Assembly (NCBI GenBank): GCA_014799805.1
Contig: JAAVHJ010000011.1
Span: forward strand, 1-34,832
Length of the DNA: 34,832 nt
Source: Ruminococcus sp.
GTDB lineage: Bacteria; Bacillota; Clostridia; Oscillospirales; Ruminococcaceae
Direction: 5' to 3'
The notes beneath the pieces were generated by a model. It saw only the letters and a list, made by a program, of their open reading frames with translations, was not told the origin of the DNA and searched no databases. Positions 15,703 to 22,947 of the stretch are shown here, piece by piece; position 1 is the first letter of the stretch, and each line of letters begins with the position of its first letter. The position numbers were made by a program, and so were the translations under genes.

Positions 15703-17169
15703 ATGAAAGATAAAAAAAATTTGTTATATGCTGTTTATAGTATTTTATTTTTTGTAATTTGTGCTGTCCCTGCTGTGGGCATGGTTTTCAATTCTTCTGA
15801 AGATAGTACAGCTGAAAATCGTCAGCTTGCGGAAATGCCGAAATTTCAAGATGAAAATGGCAAGTTTAATCAAAATTGGAGTTCAGAATTTCAGGCTTAT
15901 GTATCAGACCATTTCGGATTCAGGCAAGAACTTGTCAAAGCAGACAGCGAATTAAAAGCTAATTTATTTCACGTTTCCGCAGAAGATGATGTGATTATTG
16001 GCAAAGATGGCTGGTTATATTATACCCCGACTGTGAATGATTATATCGGCAGGGCAACTGTTTCTGATTTGGGATTGCAAAATATTATGAAAAATTTAGA
16101 ACTTATGCAGGAATATATTGAAAATCAGGGCAGTGAATTTTATGTTACAATTGTGCCAAATAAGAATACAGTCTATCCAGAATATATGCCAAGTAATTAT
16201 AAAAATTATGGCACTCGTAATAATCTTGAGAATTTAGAAAATTTATTATCTGCAAGTGATTTAAATTATATTTCTCTGAAAAATGCTTTCATACAAGAAG
16301 CCGAAAATTCAGAAGTTTTAATTTATCATAAGCAAGATACGCATTGGAATAACACAGGTGCTTTGCTTGGTTATCGTGCAATTATGAATGCTACAGAACT
16401 AAGTTATAATCACTATGAAAATGCGAATTATAATATCATTCAAAATTGGCAGGGCGATTTACAGAATATGCTATTTCCAGATTCTGGCGTATTTGATGAT
16501 AATAGTAATTATGATATTGAATTTAATTATACTTATCAAGGGCATTATCGTGATGCTGATGATATTACGATTAATACAATTAATGCGAATGCGAATAATA
16601 CAGATTCTCTATTAATGTTCCGTGATTCGTTCGGAGAAGCTATTATTCCGTATTTTTCACAAAATTTTCAAATGGCAAGATATTCTCGTGCAAGACCTTA
16701 TCCTTTGTATAATTTAGAAATGAATGATTTTGATATTGTGATAATGGAAATTGTAGAGCGTAATATTAGCTGGATACAGAAAGAAGCTCCTATGCATAGT
16801 GCAATACAGGTGGATTCCGATTCTGTTCCCTTGTCAATGGCGTCTTTTAGTCCTTTGGCTGAATGCAATACAGATGTAAATGGTTCTTTTCTGCATATTT
16901 ATGGTACAATAGGATTAACAGATAATTTAAAAACTGTACCAGAATATATTGTAACACTGAAAAATCCCTCTGGTGATAGAATTTCTTACAAAGCATATCA
17001 TTGCTATGAAGCTGACAAATTAGGACAAGAAACCATTCAGGATAATGGCTATTCACTGTATATTCCTGTTTCTAATTTACAGGAAGATGTTTCCTATGAA
17101 GCACATATGACAATTGTATTTCCAGATATTGTATATGTAAGTTCACTAGGGGATATCACACTTTCCTGA
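15703..17169 (+). CDS. DHHW/AlgX-like SGNH O-acetyltransferase partner
   Basis: A 488-residue protein: one N-terminal helix (about residues 7-26) then an extracytoplasmic domain. 'AENRQLAEMPKF', 'DHFGFRQ' and 'GKDGWLYY' are typical of DHHW/AlgJ/AlgX proteins. The likely catalytic set is Asp212 and His214 in 'KQDTHWNNTGA' and Ser309 in 'FRDSFGEAI'. A further C-terminal beta-rich domain (about 400-488) could bind the glycan. It probably receives acetyl groups from the MBOAT protein and places them on a surface polymer. GGGAGG lies 9 nt before the ATG. No clear terminator follows. Confidence 0.88.
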   Translation: MKDKKNLLYAVYSILFFVICAVPAVGMVFNSSEDSTAENRQLAEMPKFQDENGKFNQNWSSEFQAYVSDHFGFRQELVKADSELKANLFHVSAEDDVIIGKDGWLYYTPTVNDYIGRATVSDLGLQNIMKNLELMQEYIENQGSEFYVTIVPNKNTVYPEYMPSNYKNYGTRNNLENLENLLSASDLNYISLKNAFIQEAENSEVLIYHKQDTHWNNTGALLGYRAIMNATELSYNHYENANYNIIQNWQGDLQNMLFPDSGVFDDNSNYDIEFNYTYQGHYRDADDITINTINANANNTDSLLMFRDSFGEAIIPYFSQNFQMARYSRARPYPLYNLEMNDFDIVIMEIVERNISWIQKEAPMHSAIQVDSDSVPLSMASFSPLAECNTDVNGSFLHIYGTIGLTDNLKTVPEYIVTLKNPSGDRISYKAYHCYEADKLGQETIQDNGYSLYIPVSNLQEDVSYEAHMTIVFPDIVYVSSLGDITLS

Positions 17170-17243
17170 TTCTAACAGTTTGTTATAAGTTATACACTTT
17201 TTCAAATAAAAATCATTTCTTTTGTTGAAACTGAAATCAGGTC

Positions 17244-17272
17244 TTGTATTTAAATTTAAAATATGCTATAAT
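17244..17272 (+). promoter_or_regulatory. Promoter of the hydrolase-fold lipoprotein gene
   Basis: TTGTAT (17244-17249), a 17-nt spacer ending TGC, TATAAT (17267-17272). The leader to ATG 17324 is about 45 nt. An earlier in-frame start at 17222 would lie upstream of this promoter and is rejected. Confidence 0.8.
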
Positions 17273-17323
17273 ATAACAATAGAGATAAATATTAAATATC
17301 ATACAAAGAAAGGGCGTAATTTT

Positions 17324-18535
17324 ATGGAGAAATGGAAACAGATTAGAATTTTGTTAGCTGTTTTTATGACAGGTTTCGTTATGACAGCTTGCAATCAGGA
17401 AAATTCTTCTGTGCCAGATATGGAAGAAGAAACAACAGAAACAGTGCAAGAAACAACAGAAGAAACCCTTGCTGAACAGTCTGAAGATGACAGCAAAATA
17501 TTTCAAGAATTACGCATTGCAGGGCAAGGCATGTTTAATTCTGGCGGTACAGTAACAACTGCTGTATCAGGCGATTATGACGCAGCGCAAAGTTGGAAAG
17601 ATAGCACAAGGGCAGGAAATACAGCTCATGTTGACCATGCCAATGTATTATATCAGATTCCAGCAGAAGATAATGGCAATCCGATTGTATATTTACATGG
17701 CTATCGGCAATCCCGTATGTGTTGGATGACAACGCCTGACGGCAGGGAGGGATTTTCTACACTGTTTATGCGTAATGGACATAGTGCATTTTTAGTTGAC
17801 CAGCCACGCCGTGGCGAAGCAGGTGCTACGTCTGAAATTTCAAGTGATACAGATTTAGATATGTGGTATGGTGAAATTGATGAAGATGATGAAGATTATG
17901 AAAAACCAGAAACTGCAACGAAATATCAGCCTGGTGACCAAGCTTGGTACACTTATTATAGAATTGGTGAAGATTTAAATAAAACAAATAAAAATTCTCA
18001 ATTTCCTGATAGTGAAGAAGCATTAAATCAATTTTTGAGACAAGCAACATCAAATACAGGAAATTATGATAAAGTTGTTGTGGCAAAAGCCCTTGCAGAA
18101 GTTATGAATGATGTAAAAAATATGACTGGACAAAAATCTATTTTTATGGCACATGCACAAGGCTGTTCTACTGCATGGGATTTGCCAACAGAAAATGTTT
18201 CTGCTATTGTTGCAATTGAACCAATTACTGTACCAAATTCTAGCTCTGCACAGTATCAAAAATTATTAGAAGCCAAAATTCCAATTGTGATTTATTATGG
18301 TGATTATATTACAGATGGAAATGAGGAACTTGCTTCTACAACATATTGGCAGGAAATTTTAGCCAAGGCACAAGCTTTTGCTGAACAATATACAGCTGAT
18401 GGCGGTGACTGTACAGTTGTGGAACTTCCAGAACAAAATATAAATGGTAATAGTCATTTTATGTTTCAAGAAGAAAATAATCAGGAAATTGCAGATTTAA
18501 TTGAAACTTGGCTAAGCAAACACGGCTTAAATTAA
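17324..18535 (+). CDS. Lipoprotein with alpha/beta-hydrolase fold, nucleophile Ser replaced
   Basis: A 403-residue protein: signal peptide with lipobox 'MTAC' (Cys23), an acidic Glu/Thr linker to about residue 57, then an alpha/beta-hydrolase domain. 'NPIVYLHGYRQSRMCWMTTPDGREGF' (about 119-143) and 'FLVDQPRRGEAG' match secreted esterase-like hydrolases. The nucleophile elbow, normally G-H-S-x-G, reads Ala-His-Ala278-Gln-Gly. The later 'YYGDYITDG' (acid region) and 'NGNSHFMFQ' (His378) are kept. It may therefore be a binding protein or a pseudo-enzyme on the cell surface; a rearranged active site (Cys281 or Ser282) is less likely. AAAGG 11 nt before ATG 17324 sets the start. The epimerase-like gene follows by 35 nt. 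Confidence 0.82.
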   Translation: MEKWKQIRILLAVFMTGFVMTACNQENSSVPDMEEETTETVQETTEETLAEQSEDDSKIFQELRIAGQGMFNSGGTVTTAVSGDYDAAQSWKDSTRAGNTAHVDHANVLYQIPAEDNGNPIVYLHGYRQSRMCWMTTPDGREGFSTLFMRNGHSAFLVDQPRRGEAGATSEISSDTDLDMWYGEIDEDDEDYEKPETATKYQPGDQAWYTYYRIGEDLNKTNKNSQFPDSEEALNQFLRQATSNTGNYDKVVVAKALAEVMNDVKNMTGQKSIFMAHAQGCSTAWDLPTENVSAIVAIEPITVPNSSSAQYQKLLEAKIPIVIYYGDYITDGNEELASTTYWQEILAKAQAFAEQYTADGGDCTVVELPEQNINGNSHFMFQEENNQEIADLIETWLSKHGLN

Positions 18536-18570
18536 AATAAAAGCTGTAAATTTTAATTTTGGGAGAAAAT

Positions 18571-19443
18571 ATGAATATTTTAATTGTTGGTGGAACAAGA
18601 TTTTTTGGAATCCCTATGGTAAAGCGTATTCTTGAAAATGGACATGATGTAACAATTGCTACAAGAGGAAATTATAGTAATATTTTTAATAAAAAAGTAC
18701 GTCATGTTATTATGGATAAAACTAATGGAAACAGTGTGAAAAATACACTTGGTTCTGAAATATATGATGTAGTAATTGATAAAGTAGCATATTCTTCAAA
18801 TGATGTAAAGTCACTTTTGGAAAATGTTTGCTGTAAGAGATATATTCAGATGTCCTCTTGTGCAGTATATACTAGTGAGCATTTATTGATTAATGAAAGT
18901 GAATTTAATGCAAAAAATCATAAATTAATTTGGATGGACAGACCAACAGATTATGCTGAGGGCAAAAGACAAGCAGAACGTGCTACATTAGAATTTATGG
19001 ATATAAATCAATGCGTTTTTGTGAGATATCCTGTTGTAATGGGTAAAAATGATTATACAAATAGACTTAGATTTTATATGAAACATATCTGCCATCATAT
19101 GCCTATGTATGTTGATAATTTAGAGATTGGAACATGCTATATAAATGAATTAGAAGCAGGTGAATTTATGGCATATCTTGTTGAAGGCTCAATATCAGGA
19201 GCTATTAATGGCTGTTCAAAAGGGATAATCTCACCAAAAGAAATTATTAATTATATTGAAAATAAGTCAGGAAAAAAAGCCATATTATCTGAAAATGGTG
19301 ATTTTGCTCCCTACAACGGACTAAAAGTAGAGACATCATTTGATTGCACAAAAGCAGAAAGTTTAGGCTATGTATTTACAAATATTTCCTCTTGGATATT
19401 TAAATTAATAAATTCAGATTTATCACAATCAAATAAAATTTGA
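18571..19443 (+). CDS. NAD-dependent epimerase/dehydratase-like protein (atypical SDR)
   Basis: A 290-residue cytoplasmic protein of the extended or atypical short-chain dehydrogenase type. The nucleotide-binding turn is 'ILIVGGTRFFGIPMVKRIL' (residues 3-21), with a basic 'ATRGN' after beta-2 that could favour NADP(H). 'QMSSCAVYT' (about 93-101) and Tyr128-x-x-x-Lys132 ('YAEGK') form the usual catalytic set. 'FVRYPVVMGKNDYTNRLRFY' is typical of NAD-epimerase proteins related to CSP41. The substrate is unknown, perhaps a nucleotide sugar. GGGAG lies 5 nt before ATG 18571. It is probably co-transcribed with the lipoprotein gene and is closed by a terminator at 19456-19496. Confidence 0.85.
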   Translation: MNILIVGGTRFFGIPMVKRILENGHDVTIATRGNYSNIFNKKVRHVIMDKTNGNSVKNTLGSEIYDVVIDKVAYSSNDVKSLLENVCCKRYIQMSSCAVYTSEHLLINESEFNAKNHKLIWMDRPTDYAEGKRQAERATLEFMDINQCVFVRYPVVMGKNDYTNRLRFYMKHICHHMPMYVDNLEIGTCYINELEAGEFMAYLVEGSISGAINGCSKGIISPKEIINYIENKSGKKAILSENGDFAPYNGLKVETSFDCTKAESLGYVFTNISSWIFKLINSDLSQSNKI

Positions 19444-19455
19444 ATAGGTCTATTA

Positions 19456-19496
19456 AAAAAGCATTATGTTTCGGCATAATGTTTTTTATTTTTTTG
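19456..19496 (+). terminator. Rho-independent terminator after the epimerase gene
   Basis: CATTATG (19462-19468) pairs with CATAATG (19475-19481) around TTTCGG, extended by A/T pairs. TTTTTTATTTTTTT follows. Confidence 0.85.
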
Positions 19497-19522
19497 AGAA
19501 TTTTTTTGAAATTCTTGTCACG

Positions 19523-19551
19523 TTGAGAAATTTCAAATTGTTATATATAAT
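19523..19551 (+). promoter_or_regulatory. Promoter region of the ECF sigma operon with inverted repeat
   Basis: TTGAGA (19523-19528), 17 nt, TATAAT (19546-19551) reads as a housekeeping promoter. An inverted repeat TTTGAAATT (19505-19513) / AATTTCAAA (19529-19537) brackets the -35 box and could be an operator. A separate ECF-type promoter cannot be defined by eye. Confidence 0.55.
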
Positions 19552-19589
19552 AGAAACGTTTCTGAAAGCTATTAACGGGAGGTGAAACA

Positions 19590-20117
19590 ATGCGAGATTC
19601 TGAAAAATTAGAAATGCTTTATCAAATCTATGAAAAGCCGTTTTATCATATTGCGTATGCAATTTTACATCAACATCAGCAAGCAGAAGATGCTGTTTCT
19701 GATGCGTTTGAGAAAATTATCAGGCATTTGCATAAAATTGGTGAACCAGACAGCCCTGAAACTAAAAAATATATGATAGCAATTATTCGTAATACAGCGA
19801 TTAATCAATATCGGAAAAATATGCGAAATTTAAACAATTGCGTAGATTTGGACGAATCCATTACACAAGTTGCAGATCATCATGATGAATTAAATACCAG
19901 AATCAAGAAATATTCATTACGTCAGTTATTAGCTGATATGTTTTCTGTGTTAAGTGAACAGGATAAACAGATTGTCTTACTGCATTGTCAGGAGGGTCTG
20001 ACGTTTAGAAAAATTTCTGAATTACTTAACATGAAAGAAAATACCGTCCGTAAACGTTATGAACGTGCTAAAAAACGTATGACGGCACAGAAAGGAGTTA
20101 AAAATTATGTTCCATAA
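19590..20117 (+). CDS. ECF-type RNA polymerase sigma factor
   Basis: A 175-residue sigma-70 family protein of ECF size. Region 2 spans about residues 8-75, with 'HQQAEDAVSDAFEKIIRHL' (core binding and -10 recognition) and 'MIAIIRNTAINQYRK'. Region 4 spans about 118-168, with 'LSEQDKQIVLLHCQEGLTFRKISELL' and the recognition helix 'KENTVRKRYERAKKRM'. No region 1 or 3 is present. GGGAGGTGA sits 4 nt before the ATG. The last 11 bases overlap the next gene, a membrane protein, so this is a classic sigma/anti-sigma pair. The regulon cannot be predicted from this window. Confidence 0.93.
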   Translation: MRDSEKLEMLYQIYEKPFYHIAYAILHQHQQAEDAVSDAFEKIIRHLHKIGEPDSPETKKYMIAIIRNTAINQYRKNMRNLNNCVDLDESITQVADHHDELNTRIKKYSLRQLLADMFSVLSEQDKQIVLLHCQEGLTFRKISELLNMKENTVRKRYERAKKRMTAQKGVKNYVP

Positions 20118-22146
20118 TAAATATAAAATAAATAAGCAAGATTGGGATAAAATTATTTCACAAGCATTTTCGCCAGATATGCCAGAGCCTAAATTTTCAA
20201 AAGCTTACTATCAACGCCGTCAAGAATTAGAAAGGAGAGTTACTATGAAACAGTCTCGTAAAGCAGAGCGTAGAAATAAAGCAGGTTTTGCTGTATTAAC
20301 AGCATGTGTTGCAGGTATGGCAGGTTTTGCCATTTATGGTGGAGTGAATCTTTACAAAATCGGCAAAGTTGCTCAACAAAGTGAAAATTTATCAGATTTT
20401 TCTGTTGGGTCTGAAGTTTTACTAAATGCAGAAGAAGAAACAGAATCTGTGAATACTATTTTTCAAAGTCAAAGTCTGAAATCCTATGGTGAAATATCTA
20501 ATGAAGCATTTAGCTTTGAAATATATTTCACTTGTCAGGAAGATGAGCATACCAGCAATGGCGGTTATTATGATGTCAACAGTAATTGGTTGCCAGAAGA
20601 TAATGCGTTGGCGTTTCAACGTGTTGCAGATGTCACAAAAGATTTTTATAAGGAATTTGATAATGTTCTTAGTTATCAGGCATTTCAGACCAGTTCTGGC
20701 AATGAGGCATATTACCTTATTTTGGATAATATGTTGCAGTTATATGTACATTTTTCTGGAACGCCTTATATTGCAACGTATTATATTAATGATTTGTCAG
20801 TCACAGGGGACGAAGTACAGAAGCTTGCAGATAATTTATATTTAGAAATTTCTGATACAGAAACAGCAGTTTTATGGACACCAGAAAGTCAAAAATATAC
20901 AATTGAAGATATGCCATATGTACAACGCATTGAATTTCAGTGTGAAGAAAATGATTACACAGCAAATGGCGGTTGTTATGATTTGCAGTTAAACTGGTTG
21001 CCAGATGGTCTGGAATTGGCAGGAGATAATAGTCCTTATTACGGCAAATATCGTAATTTTTCAGATGAATCTGATGAACATGCCATAACACCTGGTTTTT
21101 GGCGTATAAAAGATGTATCACAGAATTTCGTGGAGGAGATTGATTATGCTGTTGACAGACTAGAAACAGAATTAGACTCTGGCGAATTTAAAAAGCAAGT
21201 GGTACTCATCACAAGAGACAGGGGCTATTCTAAATTGTATGTGCATTTTAAGGGAACACCTTATGTTGCAGATTATTATATCAATGGCTTTACACAGGAA
21301 GAAGCAATTCAACTAGCGGATAATATGACACTTGTGGAAACGGAAACAGAAACAGCAGGTATCTCTCAGGGAGCTGTGACAATTGATGTCAATGCAATTC
21401 TCGAATCAGAAAATGTAAGAATCCATGAATTAACAATTGATAAAGATAATCTGAATCTGGTGCATGTGGGTGATACCGTGAATAAGTCTGAACAGCTTGA
21501 TGGTGTTTCTGTTGAAAATCCAGATATTCAGTTGACAATTAATGATGCGACTTTGCAGAGTGATTTCACAGGTGTAACAACAAACAGCATTGGACTTCCA
21601 GAGGATTTCAGCAGATATCTTAACGAAAACGGGGAATTATATGTCTCTAAAACAGTGACTAAGGTTGGTAATGGTCTGACTTCGATTGATGAAGTGGTAG
21701 AGGAATCTGTTGCCAAGAGATATATTTTGAAATTGGATGTGACATTGACCAGAACGGGCGAAGGCTTTGAAGTGAGTGATGAAAATTATTATGATGACCA
21801 TGGATTATGTTTTAATATGCCTCTTATGAGTATTGTGGATAATCAGATATGGTATGCTGATTACATGGGAAGTGATCTGCAAGTAGATTATGAACCTGGT
21901 TTCTATTCAAATAGTTTCTTTAGTTTTTATACAGAACATGAACACCAGAAAAATGGCATTTATGATTTAGAAGTCGGGGAAAGTGCGGATTGTGTATTTT
22001 ATTATGCAATTGATGAAGACCAAATCGGTAATGTTTATATTTCATTATTTGACACAGGTGAGACGGTACTTGATTTATGTGATTTGACAGCTCCAGAAGA
22101 ACCAATCGCAGAAGAACCCAGATTAGAGCCAATTTCCGAACATTAA
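20107..22146 (+). CDS. Probable membrane anti-sigma factor with duplicated sensor domain
   Basis: A 679-residue protein: a cytoplasmic N-terminus (1-58), one helix (about 59-82), and a large outer region. Two tandem homologous domains lie at about 123-250 and 268-412. Both contain 'F.C.E....T.NGG.YD....WLP' and 'LYVHF.GTPY.A.YYIN'. A third domain (about 423-660) is beta-rich, followed by a Pro/Glu tail. Position and topology fit an anti-sigma factor for the preceding ECF sigma. No zinc-binding HxxxCxxC motif is visible at the N-terminus, so it is not a ZAS-type anti-sigma. AAAGGAG lies 9 nt before ATG 20107; an equally strong internal start is at 20245. A terminator follows at 22161-22197. 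Confidence 0.75.
   Translation: MFHNKYKINKQDWDKIISQAFSPDMPEPKFSKAYYQRRQELERRVTMKQSRKAERRNKAGFAVLTACVAGMAGFAIYGGVNLYKIGKVAQQSENLSDFSVGSEVLLNAEEETESVNTIFQSQSLKSYGEISNEAFSFEIYFTCQEDEHTSNGGYYDVNSNWLPEDNALAFQRVADVTKDFYKEFDNVLSYQAFQTSSGNEAYYLILDNMLQLYVHFSGTPYIATYYINDLSVTGDEVQKLADNLYLEISDTETAVLWTPESQKYTIEDMPYVQRIEFQCEENDYTANGGCYDLQLNWLPDGLELAGDNSPYYGKYRNFSDESDEHAITPGFWRIKDVSQNFVEEIDYAVDRLETELDSGEFKKQVVLITRDRGYSKLYVHFKGTPYVADYYINGFTQEEAIQLADNMTLVETETETAGISQGAVTIDVNAILESENVRIHELTIDKDNLNLVHVGDTVNKSEQLDGVSVENPDIQLTINDATLQSDFTGVTTNSIGLPEDFSRYLNENGELYVSKTVTKVGNGLTSIDEVVEESVAKRYILKLDVTLTRTGEGFEVSDENYYDDHGLCFNMPLMSIVDNQIWYADYMGSDLQVDYEPGFYSNSFFSFYTEHEHQKNGIYDLEVGESADCVFYYAIDEDQIGNVYISLFDTGETVLDLCDLTAPEEPIAEEPRLEPISEH
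20231..20247 (+). promoter_or_regulatory. Strong in-frame internal ribosome-binding site and ATG
   Basis: AAAGGAG (20231-20237) stands 7 nt before an in-frame ATG (20245, Met47 of the anti-sigma-like protein). It copies the annotated start's AAAGGAG. Initiation here would give a protein missing the first 46 cytoplasmic residues but keeping the membrane helix and all outer domains. Confidence 0.5.
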
Positions 22147-22160
22147 GATATATTTTTTAG

Positions 22161-22197
22161 AAAAAAGCTTGCTTTTTAAGCAGGCTTTTTTCTTTTG
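22161..22197 (+). terminator. Rho-independent terminator after the anti-sigma gene
   Basis: AAAAAAGCTTGC pairs with GCAGGCTTTTTT around TTTTTAA, with one G-T pair, followed by a T-rich stretch (TCTTTTG). It starts 14 nt after the stop. Confidence 0.85.
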
Positions 22198-22208
22198 TTT
22201 GTATTTGC

Positions 22209-22237
22209 TTGCATTTTTGAAAGCATTATGTTATAAT
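22209..22237 (+). promoter_or_regulatory. Promoter of the methyltransferase gene
   Basis: TTGCAT (22209-22214), a 17-nt spacer ending TGT, TATAAT (22232-22237). It is very similar to the miaB promoter at 22898-22926. Confidence 0.8.
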
Positions 22238-22278
22238 AAAATTATAATTAAAATCATTATCAAGAAAGGAGCTGTTTT

Positions 22279-22890
22279 ATGTTAATCAAAAATCAAAAAA
22301 CATTCTGGAATTTTTATGCACCAGTTTATAATATTTTCATGGGTATTAATAAAAAAGCCTATCAGGAAATGTACCAGAAAATCAGAAAAATAATTTTAAA
22401 AAAGCAAGTTCTGGAAGTTGCCACAGGAACAGGATTAATTGCCAGAAATACAGCGAAATTTGCCAAAAAATATATTGCAACTGATTTTTCAGAAAACATG
22501 CTGTATCAAGCACAGAAAGGCAATCAACTAGAAAATTTATTTTTTATGCAAGCGGACGCATGTGCTTTGCCGTTTGAAAAAAATCGCTTTGATGTCGTAA
22601 TTATCTCAAATGCATTGCATATTATGCCGAATCCTGAAAAAGCTTTGTCTGAAATTGCGAGAGTGTTAAAAACAGGCGGTATTTTAATTGCACCATGTTT
22701 TATGTATGAAAATGTAACAACAGCAACGATTATGGTTTCTAAACTATTCACAATTGCAGGTGTGACGTTTTCTGATTGGAATGAAAAAGAATATATTCAG
22801 TTTTTGAAAAATAATAGATTTTATGTCAAAAAAAAAGCTGTATTAAAAGCAACTATGCCGTTATTATATACAGAAGCAGTTTACAGATAA
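22279..22890 (+). CDS. Class I SAM-dependent methyltransferase
   Basis: A 203-residue protein of the Methyltransf_11/25 type. SAM-binding motif I is 'VLEVATGTGLIARNT' (residues 44-58), motif II has the acidic 'IATDFSENML', then 'MQADACALPFEKNRFDVVIISNALHIMPNPEKALSEI' and 'VLKTGGILIAP'. The fold resembles UbiE/PhcA-like small-molecule methyltransferases, but the C-terminal half gives no substrate clue. AAAGGAG lies upstream of the ATG. It has its own promoter and stands between the sigma operon and miaB, so it is probably monocistronic. Confidence 0.88.
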   Translation: MLIKNQKTFWNFYAPVYNIFMGINKKAYQEMYQKIRKIILKKQVLEVATGTGLIARNTAKFAKKYIATDFSENMLYQAQKGNQLENLFFMQADACALPFEKNRFDVVIISNALHIMPNPEKALSEIARVLKTGGILIAPCFMYENVTTATIMVSKLFTIAGVTFSDWNEKEYIQFLKNNRFYVKKKAVLKATMPLLYTEAVYR

Positions 22891-22897
22891 AAAAAGC

Positions 22898-22926
22898 TTG
22901 CATTTTTTTCAAGAAAGTGCTATAAT
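22898..22926 (+). promoter_or_regulatory. Promoter of the miaB operon
   Basis: TTGCAT (22898-22903), a 17-nt spacer ending TGC, TATAAT (22921-22926). Transcription should begin near 22933, only about 15 nt before the TTG start, leaving a leader that is little more than the ribosome-binding site. Confidence 0.82.
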
Positions 22927-22947
22927 AATTTTTGTGAGGTGAAAATA

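Noticed and set aside
17165-17240. CCTGATT and AATCAGG as a terminator stem after the SGNH gene
   Set aside because: The arms are about 60 nt apart with no T-run, so they are probably chance.
20422-21121. Alternative-frame ORFs on both strands within the anti-sigma gene
   Set aside because: They lack ribosome-binding sites and family motifs; the plus-strand main frame is continuous and has repeated domains.
22891-22912. A-run/T-run hairpin just after the methyltransferase stop
   Set aside because: The pairing is only A/T around a short core and overlaps the clear miaB promoter.
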